From: Opacimonas sp014872805
GTDB lineage: Bacteria > Pseudomonadota > Gammaproteobacteria > Enterobacterales > Alteromonadaceae
NCBI GenBank assembly: GCA_014872805.1
Contig: WKFN01000014.1
Coordinates: 186,001-250,000, forward strand
DNA length: 64,000 bases
Direction: 5' to 3'
Every line of letters starts with the position of its first letter. The stretch's first letter is position 1. The position numbers and the translations under genes were made by a program. Below, piece by piece: positions 26,442 through 35,582 of the stretch. The notes below the pieces were generated by a model. That model worked only from the letters and a program-made list of their open reading frames with translations. It did no database searches and was not told the origin of the DNA.

Positions 26442-26900
26442 ATGTTCCGCGGCGCTAGTGCAATTAATCTCGACAGTAAGGGCAGGGTCACGATACCAAC
26501 GCGTTATCGTCAATCTTTGTTGGATGATTGTCACGGTCAGCTAGTGTGTACGGTTGATACACAACAAAGCTGCTTGCTACTTTACCCACTTCCAGAATGG
26601 GAAGACATCGAACTCAAGATTTCCAAACTTTCCACCACCAATCCACATGAACGTCGCATCAGACGTTTGCTTTTGGGCTATGCCACTGAAGGCGAAATCG
26701 ACCGCAATGGACGATTTTTACTGTCATCCCCACTAAGACAACACGCCCATTTAGAAAAAGAAATTATGCTTGTTGGCCAATTCAACAAATTTGAAATTTG
26801 GGACGCTGAACGTTGGCATAAGCAGATTGAATCTGATATCGCTATGGAACAAAGCGGTGATTTTGAATTGACTGAACGCTTACAGGATTTTTCGATATGA
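26442..26900 (+). CDS. mraZ: Transcriptional regulator MraZ
   Basis: DNA-binding autoregulator of the dcw cluster. The 152-residue protein has the two AbrB-like MraZ domains, seen as INLDSKGRVTIPTRYR near the start and EIDRNGRFLLSSPLR in the second half. It is preceded by a TGAGGA ribosome binding site and a 119-base leader that begins with its own operator repeats. Its 3' end overlaps rsmH by four bases. Confidence 0.96.
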   Translation: MFRGASAINLDSKGRVTIPTRYRQSLLDDCHGQLVCTVDTQQSCLLLYPLPEWEDIELKISKLSTTNPHERRIRRLLLGYATEGEIDRNGRFLLSSPLRQHAHLEKEIMLVGQFNKFEIWDAERWHKQIESDIAMEQSGDFELTERLQDFSI

Positions 26901-27829
26901 GCCAGCATATTCATTCATCAGTGCTTTATCACGAATGTCTTGAGGCATTGGCGATTGGTTCTGAAGGAATTTATATTGATGCGACCTTTGGTCGTGGAGG
27001 ACACAGTCGCGGAATTCTGAATGCCTTAAATACTGCAGGTCAATTGATTGCATTTGATCGCGACCCGAGTGCGATTGAGTATGCTCATCACCATTTTTCA
27101 GAACCGAATTTTAAGATCATTCACAGCGAGTTCGCTGCGATGGCAGAGGTCTCTGAGATCCAAGAATATCACGGTAAGGTCGATGGAATATTGATGGATC
27201 TTGGTGTTTCATCGCCCCAATTAGATGAAGCTGAACGCGGTTTCAGTTTTATGCGAGACGGTCCATTGGATATGCGAATGGACACCTCCAAAGGGGTAAC
27301 CGCAGCAGAGTGGCTTGCCACTGCGGATGAGCAAGACATCAGTCAAGTGATAAAAGAATTTGGTGAAGAGAAGTTTGGTAAGCGCATCGCCCATGCGATT
27401 GTGCAAACTCGAACTCATACACCGATTACCCATACTTTGCAGTTGGCACAAATAGTGACTGATGCGATGCCGGTTAAGGATAAGCATAAACATCCTGCCA
27501 CGAGAACATTTCAAGCCATTCGCATGTATCTCAATAGTGAACTTGAGCAAGTACGAGAAGGGCTTAAAGCAGCGGTAGCTATGTTAAAACCAGGTGGACG
27601 CCTAGCGGTTATCAGCTTTCATTCGTTAGAAGATCGTTTAGTTAAGCGCTTCATGAAAGAGCAGTCAAAGGGCAAAAATGTTCCTACTAATTTACCCATT
27701 ACTCAAGCTGAGATCGATGCGGATAAAGTACTCCGTTTAGTCGGACGCGCCATAAAAGCAAGCGAAGCAGAACTTGCTCACAACACTCGCTCGCGCAGTG
27801 CTGTGTTGCGTATTGCGGAGAAATTGTAA
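26897..27829 (+). CDS. rsmH: 16S rRNA m4C1402 methyltransferase RsmH (MraW)
   Basis: N4-methylates cytidine 1402 in the decoding centre of 16S rRNA using S-adenosylmethionine. The 310-residue protein shows DATFGRGGHSRGIL (SAM-binding loop), FDRDPSA, DLGVSSPQLDEAERGFSF and the C-terminal ISFHSLEDR motif, all typical of RsmH. It overlaps mraZ and its stop shares one base with the ftsL start. Confidence 0.97.
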   Translation: MSQHIHSSVLYHECLEALAIGSEGIYIDATFGRGGHSRGILNALNTAGQLIAFDRDPSAIEYAHHHFSEPNFKIIHSEFAAMAEVSEIQEYHGKVDGILMDLGVSSPQLDEAERGFSFMRDGPLDMRMDTSKGVTAAEWLATADEQDISQVIKEFGEEKFGKRIAHAIVQTRTHTPITHTLQLAQIVTDAMPVKDKHKHPATRTFQAIRMYLNSELEQVREGLKAAVAMLKPGGRLAVISFHSLEDRLVKRFMKEQSKGKNVPTNLPITQAEIDADKVLRLVGRAIKASEAELAHNTRSRSAVLRIAEKL

Positions 27830-28137
27830 TGTTTCAAATGCAATTACTTAGCTCTGTATTAAATGACTTGTTTGAGCAAAAACTAAGAATTTTATTGGTG
27901 CTCTGTGTGTTACTCAGTGCTTTCGGTATTATTTTGAGTACCGACGCCAACCGTAATGTATCAAGAGAACTTGAAGCCCTCATGGTGGAACAAGATGAGT
28001 TAGATGTTGAATGGCGTCATCTGATATTGGAGCAAAGTGCGTTGACTGAGCACAATCGAATTGAAGCATTGGTTGATTCTAAATTGAATATGCATCGTCC
28101 TTCTGCGACTGATGAGATTGTGGTAAAAATTGAGTAG
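27829..28137 (+). CDS. ftsL: Cell division protein FtsL
   Basis: Small bitopic division protein that acts with FtsB and FtsQ to activate septal synthesis by FtsW and FtsI. The 102 residues comprise a short cytoplasmic tail, one membrane helix (about 18-36) and a periplasmic coiled-coil region rich in Glu and Leu. Sequence conservation in FtsL is low, so position between rsmH and ftsI is the main support. Confidence 0.9.
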   Translation: MFQMQLLSSVLNDLFEQKLRILLVLCVLLSAFGIILSTDANRNVSRELEALMVEQDELDVEWRHLILEQSALTEHNRIEALVDSKLNMHRPSATDEIVVKIE

Positions 28138-28141
28138 CATT

Positions 28142-29893
28142 ATGACGAATAAACCAGTCAAACGGACCCAAGCCAAGAAAAAAGTTCGTCCAACTTTTCA
28201 ATCTTGGCGTTATTTTGTCGTAATGTTTGGTTTAGTGATGGTGTTTGCTGGATTGGGTACACGCGCCGCCTACATCCAAATCATTGAACCTGACCAACTG
28301 ATAAAACAAGGCGATTCACGTACTAAGCGAGTGCGTAATATGCCAGCTCACCGAGGGTTAATCACTGACCGTCACGGTGAGGAATTAGCCGTGAGTATCC
28401 CTGTACGAGCCGTATATGCCGATCCGAAAATCATTGCAGAAAAAGGCGCTCTGACTGACACTCGACGCTGGGAAGCACTTGCCAAAGTACTAAATACTGA
28501 TAAAGACAGTTTAATTAGCCGAGTCAGTAATCCCAAACGTCGCTTTGTTTATTTGCAACGTCAAGTCTCTCCAGCTATGGCCGAATACGTTGAGGAATTG
28601 AATATACCAGGTGTGTCATTGCGTAATGAGTCAAGACGCTACTATCCAGCCGGAGAAGTAAGTGCCCACGTATTAGGGTTTACTAATGTGGATGATGAGG
28701 GCATAGAAGGCATTGAATACTTATATGATGACCATCTGACTGGCAAGCCTTCTTCAAGAACCATTCGCCGTGATGGTCGTGGACGCCAGGTTGAAATCAT
28801 CACAGAGCGAGAAGGCGAGAAAGCTAAGGATATCACATTAACGATTGATCAACGTATCCAAGCACTGGCGTATCGAGAAATCAAAAAAGCACTGACCTTG
28901 TATCAAGCCTACTCTGCCTCAGCCATCGTTGTTGATGTTGAGACATCAGAAGTATTAGCGCTCGTGAACGGGCCATCATTTAATCCAAATAATCGCAGTA
29001 ACATCGGTTCTCATCGGGTACGCAATCGCGTCGTGACAGATGCGTTTGAACCGGGCTCAGTGCTAAAACCTTTAGCGGTATTGAGTGCCCTTGAATTTGG
29101 CTCGGTTGAACGAGGTGATACGATTGATACTCATCCAGGCTGGATGCGTTTAGGTGGTTCACGGGTTGGAGATCCAAAAAATCTAGGTGAAGTTGATTTG
29201 CGCACCATTATTCAAAAATCGAGCAACATGGGCACATCAAAACTGGCCCTTTCTGTGCAAAAAGAATTTTTGTTAGACACGTATTACAACATGGGGTTGA
29301 TGACGGAAACGGGAATGAACTTACTTGGTGAAAGCCACGGTATTTTTCACGAACGCAGTCGATGGTCTGATTTTGAGTTAGCCACTTTATCATTTGGGTA
29401 TGGTATATCGGTAACGACTGCGCAACTTGCAAAAATGTATACGACGTTAGCCAATGGTGGAATAAAACGAGATCTCAGAATTGTAAAAGATGGCTTTATC
29501 CGTGATGAAGAACGCGCCTTTAGCCAGGCCAATACGCAATATGTCATTGAATTAATGGAGAGTGTGACTCAAGAAAACGGATCCGGAGTAAAGGCATCAG
29601 TTAAAGGATATCGAGTTGCTGGCAAAACCGGTACCTCGCGAAAAGCAGTTGCCGGTGGCTACGGAGAAGAGTATGTCAACATTTTTGCTGGCCTTGCTCC
29701 CGTATCAGACCCTCAGCTTGTGGTGGTAGTACTGATCAATGAACCCAGTGGTGATCTTTATTACGCAGGAGATACGGCTGCTCCGGTCTTTAGTAATATT
29801 ATGAGTGGTTCATTGCAATTGCTCAATGTTGCGCCAGATGACAGCAAAAGCATGCGTCATTTAGCCCATACCTCAAACCCTGTACAAGAGTAA
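28142..29893 (+). CDS. ftsI: Septal peptidoglycan transpeptidase FtsI (PBP3)
   Basis: Class B penicillin-binding protein that cross-links septal peptidoglycan in the periplasm. I prefer ATG 28142 (583 residues) over a TTG at 28130 that overlaps ftsL. A membrane anchor lies near 22-42. The catalytic serine is S306 in GSVLK and the KTGT box starts at K495, almost the E. coli numbering; an SSN motif lies between. The next gene is murF, six bases on. The usual murE is missing at this point. Confidence 0.97.
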   Translation: MTNKPVKRTQAKKKVRPTFQSWRYFVVMFGLVMVFAGLGTRAAYIQIIEPDQLIKQGDSRTKRVRNMPAHRGLITDRHGEELAVSIPVRAVYADPKIIAEKGALTDTRRWEALAKVLNTDKDSLISRVSNPKRRFVYLQRQVSPAMAEYVEELNIPGVSLRNESRRYYPAGEVSAHVLGFTNVDDEGIEGIEYLYDDHLTGKPSSRTIRRDGRGRQVEIITEREGEKAKDITLTIDQRIQALAYREIKKALTLYQAYSASAIVVDVETSEVLALVNGPSFNPNNRSNIGSHRVRNRVVTDAFEPGSVLKPLAVLSALEFGSVERGDTIDTHPGWMRLGGSRVGDPKNLGEVDLRTIIQKSSNMGTSKLALSVQKEFLLDTYYNMGLMTETGMNLLGESHGIFHERSRWSDFELATLSFGYGISVTTAQLAKMYTTLANGGIKRDLRIVKDGFIRDEERAFSQANTQYVIELMESVTQENGSGVKASVKGYRVAGKTGTSRKAVAGGYGEEYVNIFAGLAPVSDPQLVVVVLINEPSGDLYYAGDTAAPVFSNIMSGSLQLLNVAPDDSKSMRHLAHTSNPVQE

Positions 29894-29899
29894 AGAATA

Positions 29900-31327
29900 A
29901 TGGTTAATGTAAAAATTCAAGAAGTCGTTGATTGTCTTTCTGCCAAAATTTATGGGGAGTTTTCTGAAGGCTTAGGTGATATCACAATATCTGGAGTGAG
30001 TACTGATACCCGTTCAATTCAGCCAGGAGATTGCTTTGTAGCTTTAGTCGGGCCAAATTTTAATGGACATGCGTTTGTCAAGGAAGCGCGTCAAAAGGGA
30101 GCGGTAGCAGTTATCGTAAGTGAGCCTACCGACGCAGGTATTCCAGAACTACTGGTAGATGATACCAATATTGCACTTGGCCAGTTTGGCGCCATGGTGA
30201 AACGCAAAGTATCCCCAAAAACCATTGGGATAACAGGTAGTAGCGGTAAAACTACAGTAAAAGAAATGACCACTGCCATATTACAAGAATGCGGGGCCGT
30301 TTTATCCACAAATGGTAATTTTAATAACCATATTGGTGTACCTCTTACCTTACTTCGTTTAGAGGAGCAACATGAATTTGCCGTGATTGAGATGGGGGCA
30401 AACCACATGGGCGAGATTGCTTATACCACCAATTTGGTAAAACCTGATGTGGCAACGATCGTCAATGCTGCGCCTTCACATCTTGAAGGGTTTGGCAGTG
30501 TCTTTGGTGTGGCTAGAGCGAAAGGGGAAATATTCAAAGGTTTGGCAAAAGATGGTGTTGCATTGCTCAATCATGACGATCAATTTTATGATTTTTGGAA
30601 AGGCAAATTAGATAACGAATTAAATTATTCCTTCTCAATTAAGGACGCGCCAGGTGAGGGAGCAGATTACACTGCGTCACAAGTTGGATTAGCGTTTGAT
30701 GGTTGTGCGCATTTCATCATGCATACACCAGTCGGGGAGATGAACATACAACTCACTCAGCCAGGTTTACACAATATTGGCAATGCTTTATTAGCAGCAG
30801 CGCTGGCAATTAATGTAGGCGCGAGTTTGGAAAATGTTCGCGACGGGTTAGCTAAAATGACCAACGTCGGTGGACGACTTACCGTCAAACAGTTATCCGA
30901 GCAAGTACGCCTGATTGACGACTCTTACAATGCCAATGTCGCTTCGGTGAATGCCGCAATTGATTTGTTGTCCGCGTATCAGGGGATACGGATATTGGTG
31001 TTAGGGGATATGGCAGAATTAGGCGACAAATCGCGTCAATATCACGAGCAAGTTGGACAATATGCAAAAGACTGTGGCATCGATTATTTGTTTACGCTTG
31101 GGGTATTAAGTCAATCTGCAAGCACAGTATTTGATGGTCAAGGTAGTCATTTTAGTGACATTGACCAGCTAGTCGACTCACTTTATAAAACGGTAATGCA
31201 TCTAGATGATGACATTACGATTCTGGTCAAAGGTTCGCGCTCCTCAGGCATGGAACGTGTGGTCAAAGCTATGGAGGACTCCCCTGTGGGAAAGTTAACT
31301 AGGCAGTATGGGGCAATCGCATGCTGA
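29900..31327 (+). CDS. murF: UDP-MurNAc-tripeptide:D-Ala-D-Ala ligase MurF
   Basis: Adds D-Ala-D-Ala to UDP-MurNAc-tripeptide in the cytoplasm. The 475-residue protein has the N-terminal fold shared with MurE (VSTDTRSIQPGDCFVAL), the P-loop GSSGKTT (113-119), the NFNNHIGVPLTLL motif specific to MurF, and IEMGANHMGEI. The C-terminal ligase domain shows DDSYNANVASV and LGDMAELG. The MurF signatures are clear, so this is not a mislabelled MurE. It is the only Mur ligase in the cluster. It overlaps mraY by seven bases. Confidence 0.96.
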   Translation: MVNVKIQEVVDCLSAKIYGEFSEGLGDITISGVSTDTRSIQPGDCFVALVGPNFNGHAFVKEARQKGAVAVIVSEPTDAGIPELLVDDTNIALGQFGAMVKRKVSPKTIGITGSSGKTTVKEMTTAILQECGAVLSTNGNFNNHIGVPLTLLRLEEQHEFAVIEMGANHMGEIAYTTNLVKPDVATIVNAAPSHLEGFGSVFGVARAKGEIFKGLAKDGVALLNHDDQFYDFWKGKLDNELNYSFSIKDAPGEGADYTASQVGLAFDGCAHFIMHTPVGEMNIQLTQPGLHNIGNALLAAALAINVGASLENVRDGLAKMTNVGGRLTVKQLSEQVRLIDDSYNANVASVNAAIDLLSAYQGIRILVLGDMAELGDKSRQYHEQVGQYAKDCGIDYLFTLGVLSQSASTVFDGQGSHFSDIDQLVDSLYKTVMHLDDDITILVKGSRSSGMERVVKAMEDSPVGKLTRQYGAIAC

Positions 31328-32403
31328 TATGGTTAAGTGAGTGGTTGATGCAATTAGACGTCGGGTTCAGTGTTCTGAACTATTTGACGCTGCGTTCTAT
31401 TCTAGCCGCTCTTACTGCATTAATCGCCTCAATCCTGATTGGGCCGAAAATGATCAAGGCCTTGCAACGACTGCAAATTGGACAGACGGTTCGCGATGAC
31501 GGACCCGAAACACATTTACAAAAAATGGGTACTCCAACAATGGGTGGAGTACTGATTCTGGCAACGATCTGTGTCAGCGTCTTATTATGGGCAGATCTCA
31601 GTAATGAATATATCTGGATAACGCTGACAATATTACTTGGTTACGGTGCAGTGGGTTTTGTTGATGATTATCGCAAAGTGGTGCGCAAAGATCCTAAGGG
31701 GCTTATTGCTCGCTGGAAGTATTTTTGGCAGACGGTTATAGCACTTGCGGTCGCCGTCTATTTATACGCTAACACCACTTTAACAGAACAAACGGCGTTA
31801 GTTGTCCCGTTTTTCAAAGACGTTATGCCTCAGTTAGGTATGATGTTTATTGTGTTGGTTTACTTCACCGTGGTTGGCAGCAGTAATGCTGTTAATTTAA
31901 CTGATGGGCTAGATGGATTAGCCATTGTACCGACTATATTGGTTGCAGGCGCCCTTGCGATAATGGCTTACGCCACAGGTAACATAAATTTTTCGGAGTA
32001 CCTGCATATCCCATACATTCCTCAAGCCAGTGAATTAGTGATTATATGTGCAGCTATATTTGGGGCGGGACTTGGATTTTTATGGTTTAACGCTTACCCA
32101 GCATCGGTATTTATGGGGGACGTTGGTTCGCTCGCTTTAGGTGGCACGCTGGGTATAATCGCCGTGCTAGTGAGACAAGAAATCGTTCTAGTGATTATGG
32201 GCGGAATTTTTGTGATCGAAACGCTGTCGGTCATTATTCAAGTCGCGTCATTTAAATTACGCGGGAAAAGAGTGTTCCGCATGGCACCGATTCATCACCA
32301 TTTTGAATTAAAAGGGTGGCCTGAGCCAAAGGTTATTGTGCGCTTTTGGATTATATCGTTGATTTTGGTCTTGGTCGGATTGGCAACCTTAAAACTCCGA
32401 TAA
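31321..32403 (+). CDS. mraY: Phospho-MurNAc-pentapeptide transferase MraY
   Basis: Inner-membrane enzyme that makes lipid I from UDP-MurNAc-pentapeptide and undecaprenyl phosphate. The 360-residue protein has about ten membrane helices and the family motifs GTPTMGG, DDYRKV, NLTDGLDGLA and FMGDVGSLALGG; the HHHFELKGW-like histidine motif appears as HHHFEL near the end. It overlaps murF and is followed by ftsW after 32 bases, where murD would usually lie. Confidence 0.97.
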   Translation: MLIWLSEWLMQLDVGFSVLNYLTLRSILAALTALIASILIGPKMIKALQRLQIGQTVRDDGPETHLQKMGTPTMGGVLILATICVSVLLWADLSNEYIWITLTILLGYGAVGFVDDYRKVVRKDPKGLIARWKYFWQTVIALAVAVYLYANTTLTEQTALVVPFFKDVMPQLGMMFIVLVYFTVVGSSNAVNLTDGLDGLAIVPTILVAGALAIMAYATGNINFSEYLHIPYIPQASELVIICAAIFGAGLGFLWFNAYPASVFMGDVGSLALGGTLGIIAVLVRQEIVLVIMGGIFVIETLSVIIQVASFKLRGKRVFRMAPIHHHFELKGWPEPKVIVRFWIISLILVLVGLATLKLR

Positions 32404-32435
32404 AGAATCTATGAAAATGTATGACCGAGGATAAC

Positions 32436-33659
32436 ATGCAACTCAGTTTACGCCAGATGTTTCAAGAACAATATGATGAGCATCCCACTGTTGAATATGA
32501 CCGTGGTATTTTGCTCGTAGCAGCCATCTTAATGTTCTTGGGCATCGTCATCGTTGCATCTGCGTCCATGCCTGAAGGGATCGCTAAATACAATAATCCG
32601 TACTTTTTTATTATTCGCCATTTGGTCTTTGCTACGCTCGCCATTATTGCAGGTATGATCACATTAACTATTCCCGTTGCCCAATGGCATAAACACAGCG
32701 CTATATTGTTATTTGCGGCGTTGGCCTTGTTGGTTGCGGTTTTGTTTATTGGTCATAATGTCAATGGTGCAACTCGCTGGATCCGAATTGGTCCAATTAA
32801 TATCCAAGCAGCAGAGCCTGCAAAATTGTTCTTTTTTGCGTTTTTTGCCAGCTATCTGGTGCGGCGAAATGAACAAATCCAAGAGACATGGCGAGGCATA
32901 TTAAAACCAGTAGTTATGTTGAGTATTCTCGCTTTCTTATTAGGTTTACAACCGGATCTAGGCACGATTATTGTCCTATTTGTAACCACCTTTGCGGTGA
33001 TGTTTTTAGGCGGCGCAAAGGTGATAAACTTTGTTTTTTTAGTCTGCTCAGGCTTGGTATTCATAGTACTAATGATCATTTCCAAAGAATATCGAATGCG
33101 TCGAATTGAAGCGTTTCTCGATCCTTGGGCTGATCCATTTGGGTCTGGCTACCAACTGACACAGTCACTGATGGCTTATGGCCGAGGAGACTGGTTTGGT
33201 CAAGGGTTGGGCAATAGTTTGCAAAAATTGAGTTTCTTACCCGAGGCACATACCGATTTTATTGTGGCAATACTCGCCGAGGAACTTGGTTATATCGGTC
33301 TCATGTCGTTGTTGCTTTTGATTTTTATACTTGTCTTTAAAGCCATGCGCCTCGGTAACAAATGCTTGCAAACTCAACTCCCTTATCACGGTTATCTTGC
33401 CTATGCGATAGGGATTTGGATTAGTTTTCAGACGCTAGTCAATGTTGGCGCCAGTGCAGGTATGTTGCCTACCAAGGGGTTAACCTTACCATTGGTGAGC
33501 TATGGTGGTTCAAGTTTAATTATTATGGCCATTGCGGTGGCGCTCTTGGTCAGAATCGATTTTGAATATCGTTCGACGTATCGTGCGAAGCACAAACAGC
33601 AAAAACAAAAGCAAACAGAACCGAACGATCAAAATGCTGACGAGGTATCTGATGCCTAA
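32436..33659 (+). CDS. ftsW: Septal peptidoglycan polymerase FtsW
   Basis: SEDS-family glycosyltransferase that polymerises lipid II at the septum together with FtsI. I chose ATG 32436, which has a GAGGA ribosome binding site six bases upstream and gives 407 residues; ATG 32421 would add five. About ten membrane helices are present. The region around LQPDLGT, YQLTQSL and LPEAHTDFI, and the C-terminal LPLVSYGGSS signature, are typical of FtsW. The basic tail runs into murG, which starts inside the ftsW 3' end. Confidence 0.96.
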   Translation: MQLSLRQMFQEQYDEHPTVEYDRGILLVAAILMFLGIVIVASASMPEGIAKYNNPYFFIIRHLVFATLAIIAGMITLTIPVAQWHKHSAILLFAALALLVAVLFIGHNVNGATRWIRIGPINIQAAEPAKLFFFAFFASYLVRRNEQIQETWRGILKPVVMLSILAFLLGLQPDLGTIIVLFVTTFAVMFLGGAKVINFVFLVCSGLVFIVLMIISKEYRMRRIEAFLDPWADPFGSGYQLTQSLMAYGRGDWFGQGLGNSLQKLSFLPEAHTDFIVAILAEELGYIGLMSLLLLIFILVFKAMRLGNKCLQTQLPYHGYLAYAIGIWISFQTLVNVGASAGMLPTKGLTLPLVSYGGSSLIIMAIAVALLVRIDFEYRSTYRAKHKQQKQKQTEPNDQNADEVSDA

Positions 33660-34683
33660 GTTACTGATCATGGCTGGCGGTACTGGGGGCCATATTTTCC
33701 CCGCTTTAGCTGTCGCAGATGCTTTAACCAAAAAAAATTGGGAAATCGCTTGGTTAGGTACGGCTGATCGAATGGAAGCGAAGATTGTCCCCAAACACAA
33801 TATTCCCTTCTACCCTATAGTAGTTAAAGGGCTTAGAGGAAATGGACTATTACGGGCTGTTGCTGCGCCTTTTATGCTCATAAGATCAGTCTGGCAAGCC
33901 TTTCGAATAATCAATAAAGTCAAACCAGATGTCATGTTGGGAATGGGCGGTTACGCAAGCGGGCCAGGCGGTGTTGCAGGATATTTATATGGTTTACCCC
34001 TGGTGTTACATGAGCAAAATGCGGTGTTTGGAATGACTAATCGATGGTTGAGTAGAATAGCTAAACATACGTTAACAGGCTTTGACTTCGGTTCATCCAG
34101 GTACCGCTATGTTGGTAATCCAGTACGTGAAGATTTTTGGCAAATCCCTCCGCTACAGACACCTTTGCAAAATAATATTCTCATTGTTGGTGGTAGCTTA
34201 GGTGCACAGGTGCTGAATACCGAAGTGCCTAGCATTTTACGCAATCTAAAGGTCGGTAAAGTAACCCATCAAACGGGTAAAAATAACGTTGAGGCCGTAA
34301 CCAAGGCTTATGCTAATATGCCAGATGTGACGGTCTGTGAATTTATAGACGAGATGTCAAATGCATTTGCCGAACACGATATTGTAATTTGTCGGGCGGG
34401 TGCGTTAACGGTAGCCGAAGTAGCAGCTGCTGGAAGAGTGGCGATTTTTGTCCCTTATCCACATGCTGTTGACAACCATCAATACCAAAATGCACAAAGT
34501 CTAACGTTGGCAGGTGCTAGTGCAACTTTATTGCAATCTAATATCCAGGACTTAGGCACTGTATTACAAAATTTATTAAACGATCCGACATTCACAATGC
34601 AAATGGGACATAAAGCAAAAACGTTTGCATCACCGAATTCAGTTGACAACATATGTTCAGTTTTAGAGGAAGTAGTCACATGA
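33652..34683 (+). CDS. murG: UDP-GlcNAc:lipid I GlcNAc transferase MurG
   Basis: Peripheral membrane glycosyltransferase that converts lipid I to lipid II. ATG 33652 gives 343 residues and overlaps ftsW by eight bases; earlier in-frame starts lie deep inside ftsW. GGTGGHIFPAL near the N-terminus is the lipid I-binding loop; MGGYASGPGG, HEQNAVFGMTNR, VGGSLGAQ and the nucleotide-binding CRAGALTVAE follow. Its stop overlaps the ddl start as ATGA, exactly where murC is usually found. Confidence 0.97.
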   Translation: MPKLLIMAGGTGGHIFPALAVADALTKKNWEIAWLGTADRMEAKIVPKHNIPFYPIVVKGLRGNGLLRAVAAPFMLIRSVWQAFRIINKVKPDVMLGMGGYASGPGGVAGYLYGLPLVLHEQNAVFGMTNRWLSRIAKHTLTGFDFGSSRYRYVGNPVREDFWQIPPLQTPLQNNILIVGGSLGAQVLNTEVPSILRNLKVGKVTHQTGKNNVEAVTKAYANMPDVTVCEFIDEMSNAFAEHDIVICRAGALTVAEVAAAGRVAIFVPYPHAVDNHQYQNAQSLTLAGASATLLQSNIQDLGTVLQNLLNDPTFTMQMGHKAKTFASPNSVDNICSVLEEVVT

Positions 34684-35582
34684 AAGTAGCTGTTTTGATG
34701 GGTGGCAAGTCAGCTGAAAGAGACATTTCGTTAGCATCGGGACGCGCAGTGTGCGAAGCGTTATCAACCTTAAAAATTGAACATGTAATGTTTGACCCAG
34801 CGGTGCAACCACTCTCTGAACTACAAGCAATGAATATTGATCTGGCATTTATTATATTGCATGGTCGAGGGGGCGAAGATGGCACCATTCAAGGTGCATT
34901 AGAGTATTTAGAGATACCTTATACAGGGTCTGGTGTACTTGGTTCAGCATTGGCTATGGATAAGATCCATACCAAAGAGATTTGGGTGGCAAGACAATTG
35001 CCAACGCCGAATTTTGTGCGGGTAAACGTGCCTCTACAAGAAGCTGAAGCGAACAAAATTTTATGTGAATTTGCGCATAATATCATGGTCAAACCGAGTC
35101 ATGAGGGTTCCAGTATCGGCATGGCAAAAGTTCAAAATAGTGCAGAATTAATTGCAGCAGTGAATACTGCATTAGAACTAGATAATGAGGTGTTACTCGA
35201 AGCGTATGTGACTGGACAAGAGTACACAGTTGCGATTTTGGATGACGTTGCGCTCCCGAGCATCCGCATGGTTACGCCACACGAGTTTTATGATTATGCT
35301 GCCAAATATCAAGATAATACAACTGAATATTTTTGTCCCAGCGGTCTCACTGATGACGAAGAGCAGCAATTAGCGACGCTCTGTCTCGATGCATTTCGCA
35401 GTGTTTCTGCAACTGGATGGGGACGAGTTGATGTGATGCGCGATGAGACGGGACAATTTTTATTACTTGAGGTCAATACAGTACCAGGCATGACAACCAA
35501 AAGCTTGGTACCAAAGGCAGCCCGTCAAGCAGGAATAGATTTTCCAAACTTGGTGCTCAAAATAATGCAAACGGTGCGGTAA
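34680..35582 (+). CDS. ddl: D-alanine--D-alanine ligase
   Basis: ATP-grasp ligase that makes the D-Ala-D-Ala dipeptide used by MurF. ATG 34680 gives 300 residues, the short DdlB-like form. GGKSAERDISLASG lies at the start, HGRGGEDGTIQG in the N-terminal domain, VKPSHEGSSIGM around the ATP site, and LLEVNTVPGMT at the metal site near the end. It is coupled to murG by a four-base overlap and to ftsQ by a one-base overlap. Confidence 0.96.
   Translation: MKVAVLMGGKSAERDISLASGRAVCEALSTLKIEHVMFDPAVQPLSELQAMNIDLAFIILHGRGGEDGTIQGALEYLEIPYTGSGVLGSALAMDKIHTKEIWVARQLPTPNFVRVNVPLQEAEANKILCEFAHNIMVKPSHEGSSIGMAKVQNSAELIAAVNTALELDNEVLLEAYVTGQEYTVAILDDVALPSIRMVTPHEFYDYAAKYQDNTTEYFCPSGLTDDEEQQLATLCLDAFRSVSATGWGRVDVMRDETGQFLLLEVNTVPGMTTKSLVPKAARQAGIDFPNLVLKIMQTVR

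Noticed and set aside
29900..31327. Idea that the single Mur ligase is a MurE or a fused multi-step ligase
   Set aside because: The length (475) and the NFNNHIGVPLTLL motif are those of a normal MurF; there is no extra ligase domain.
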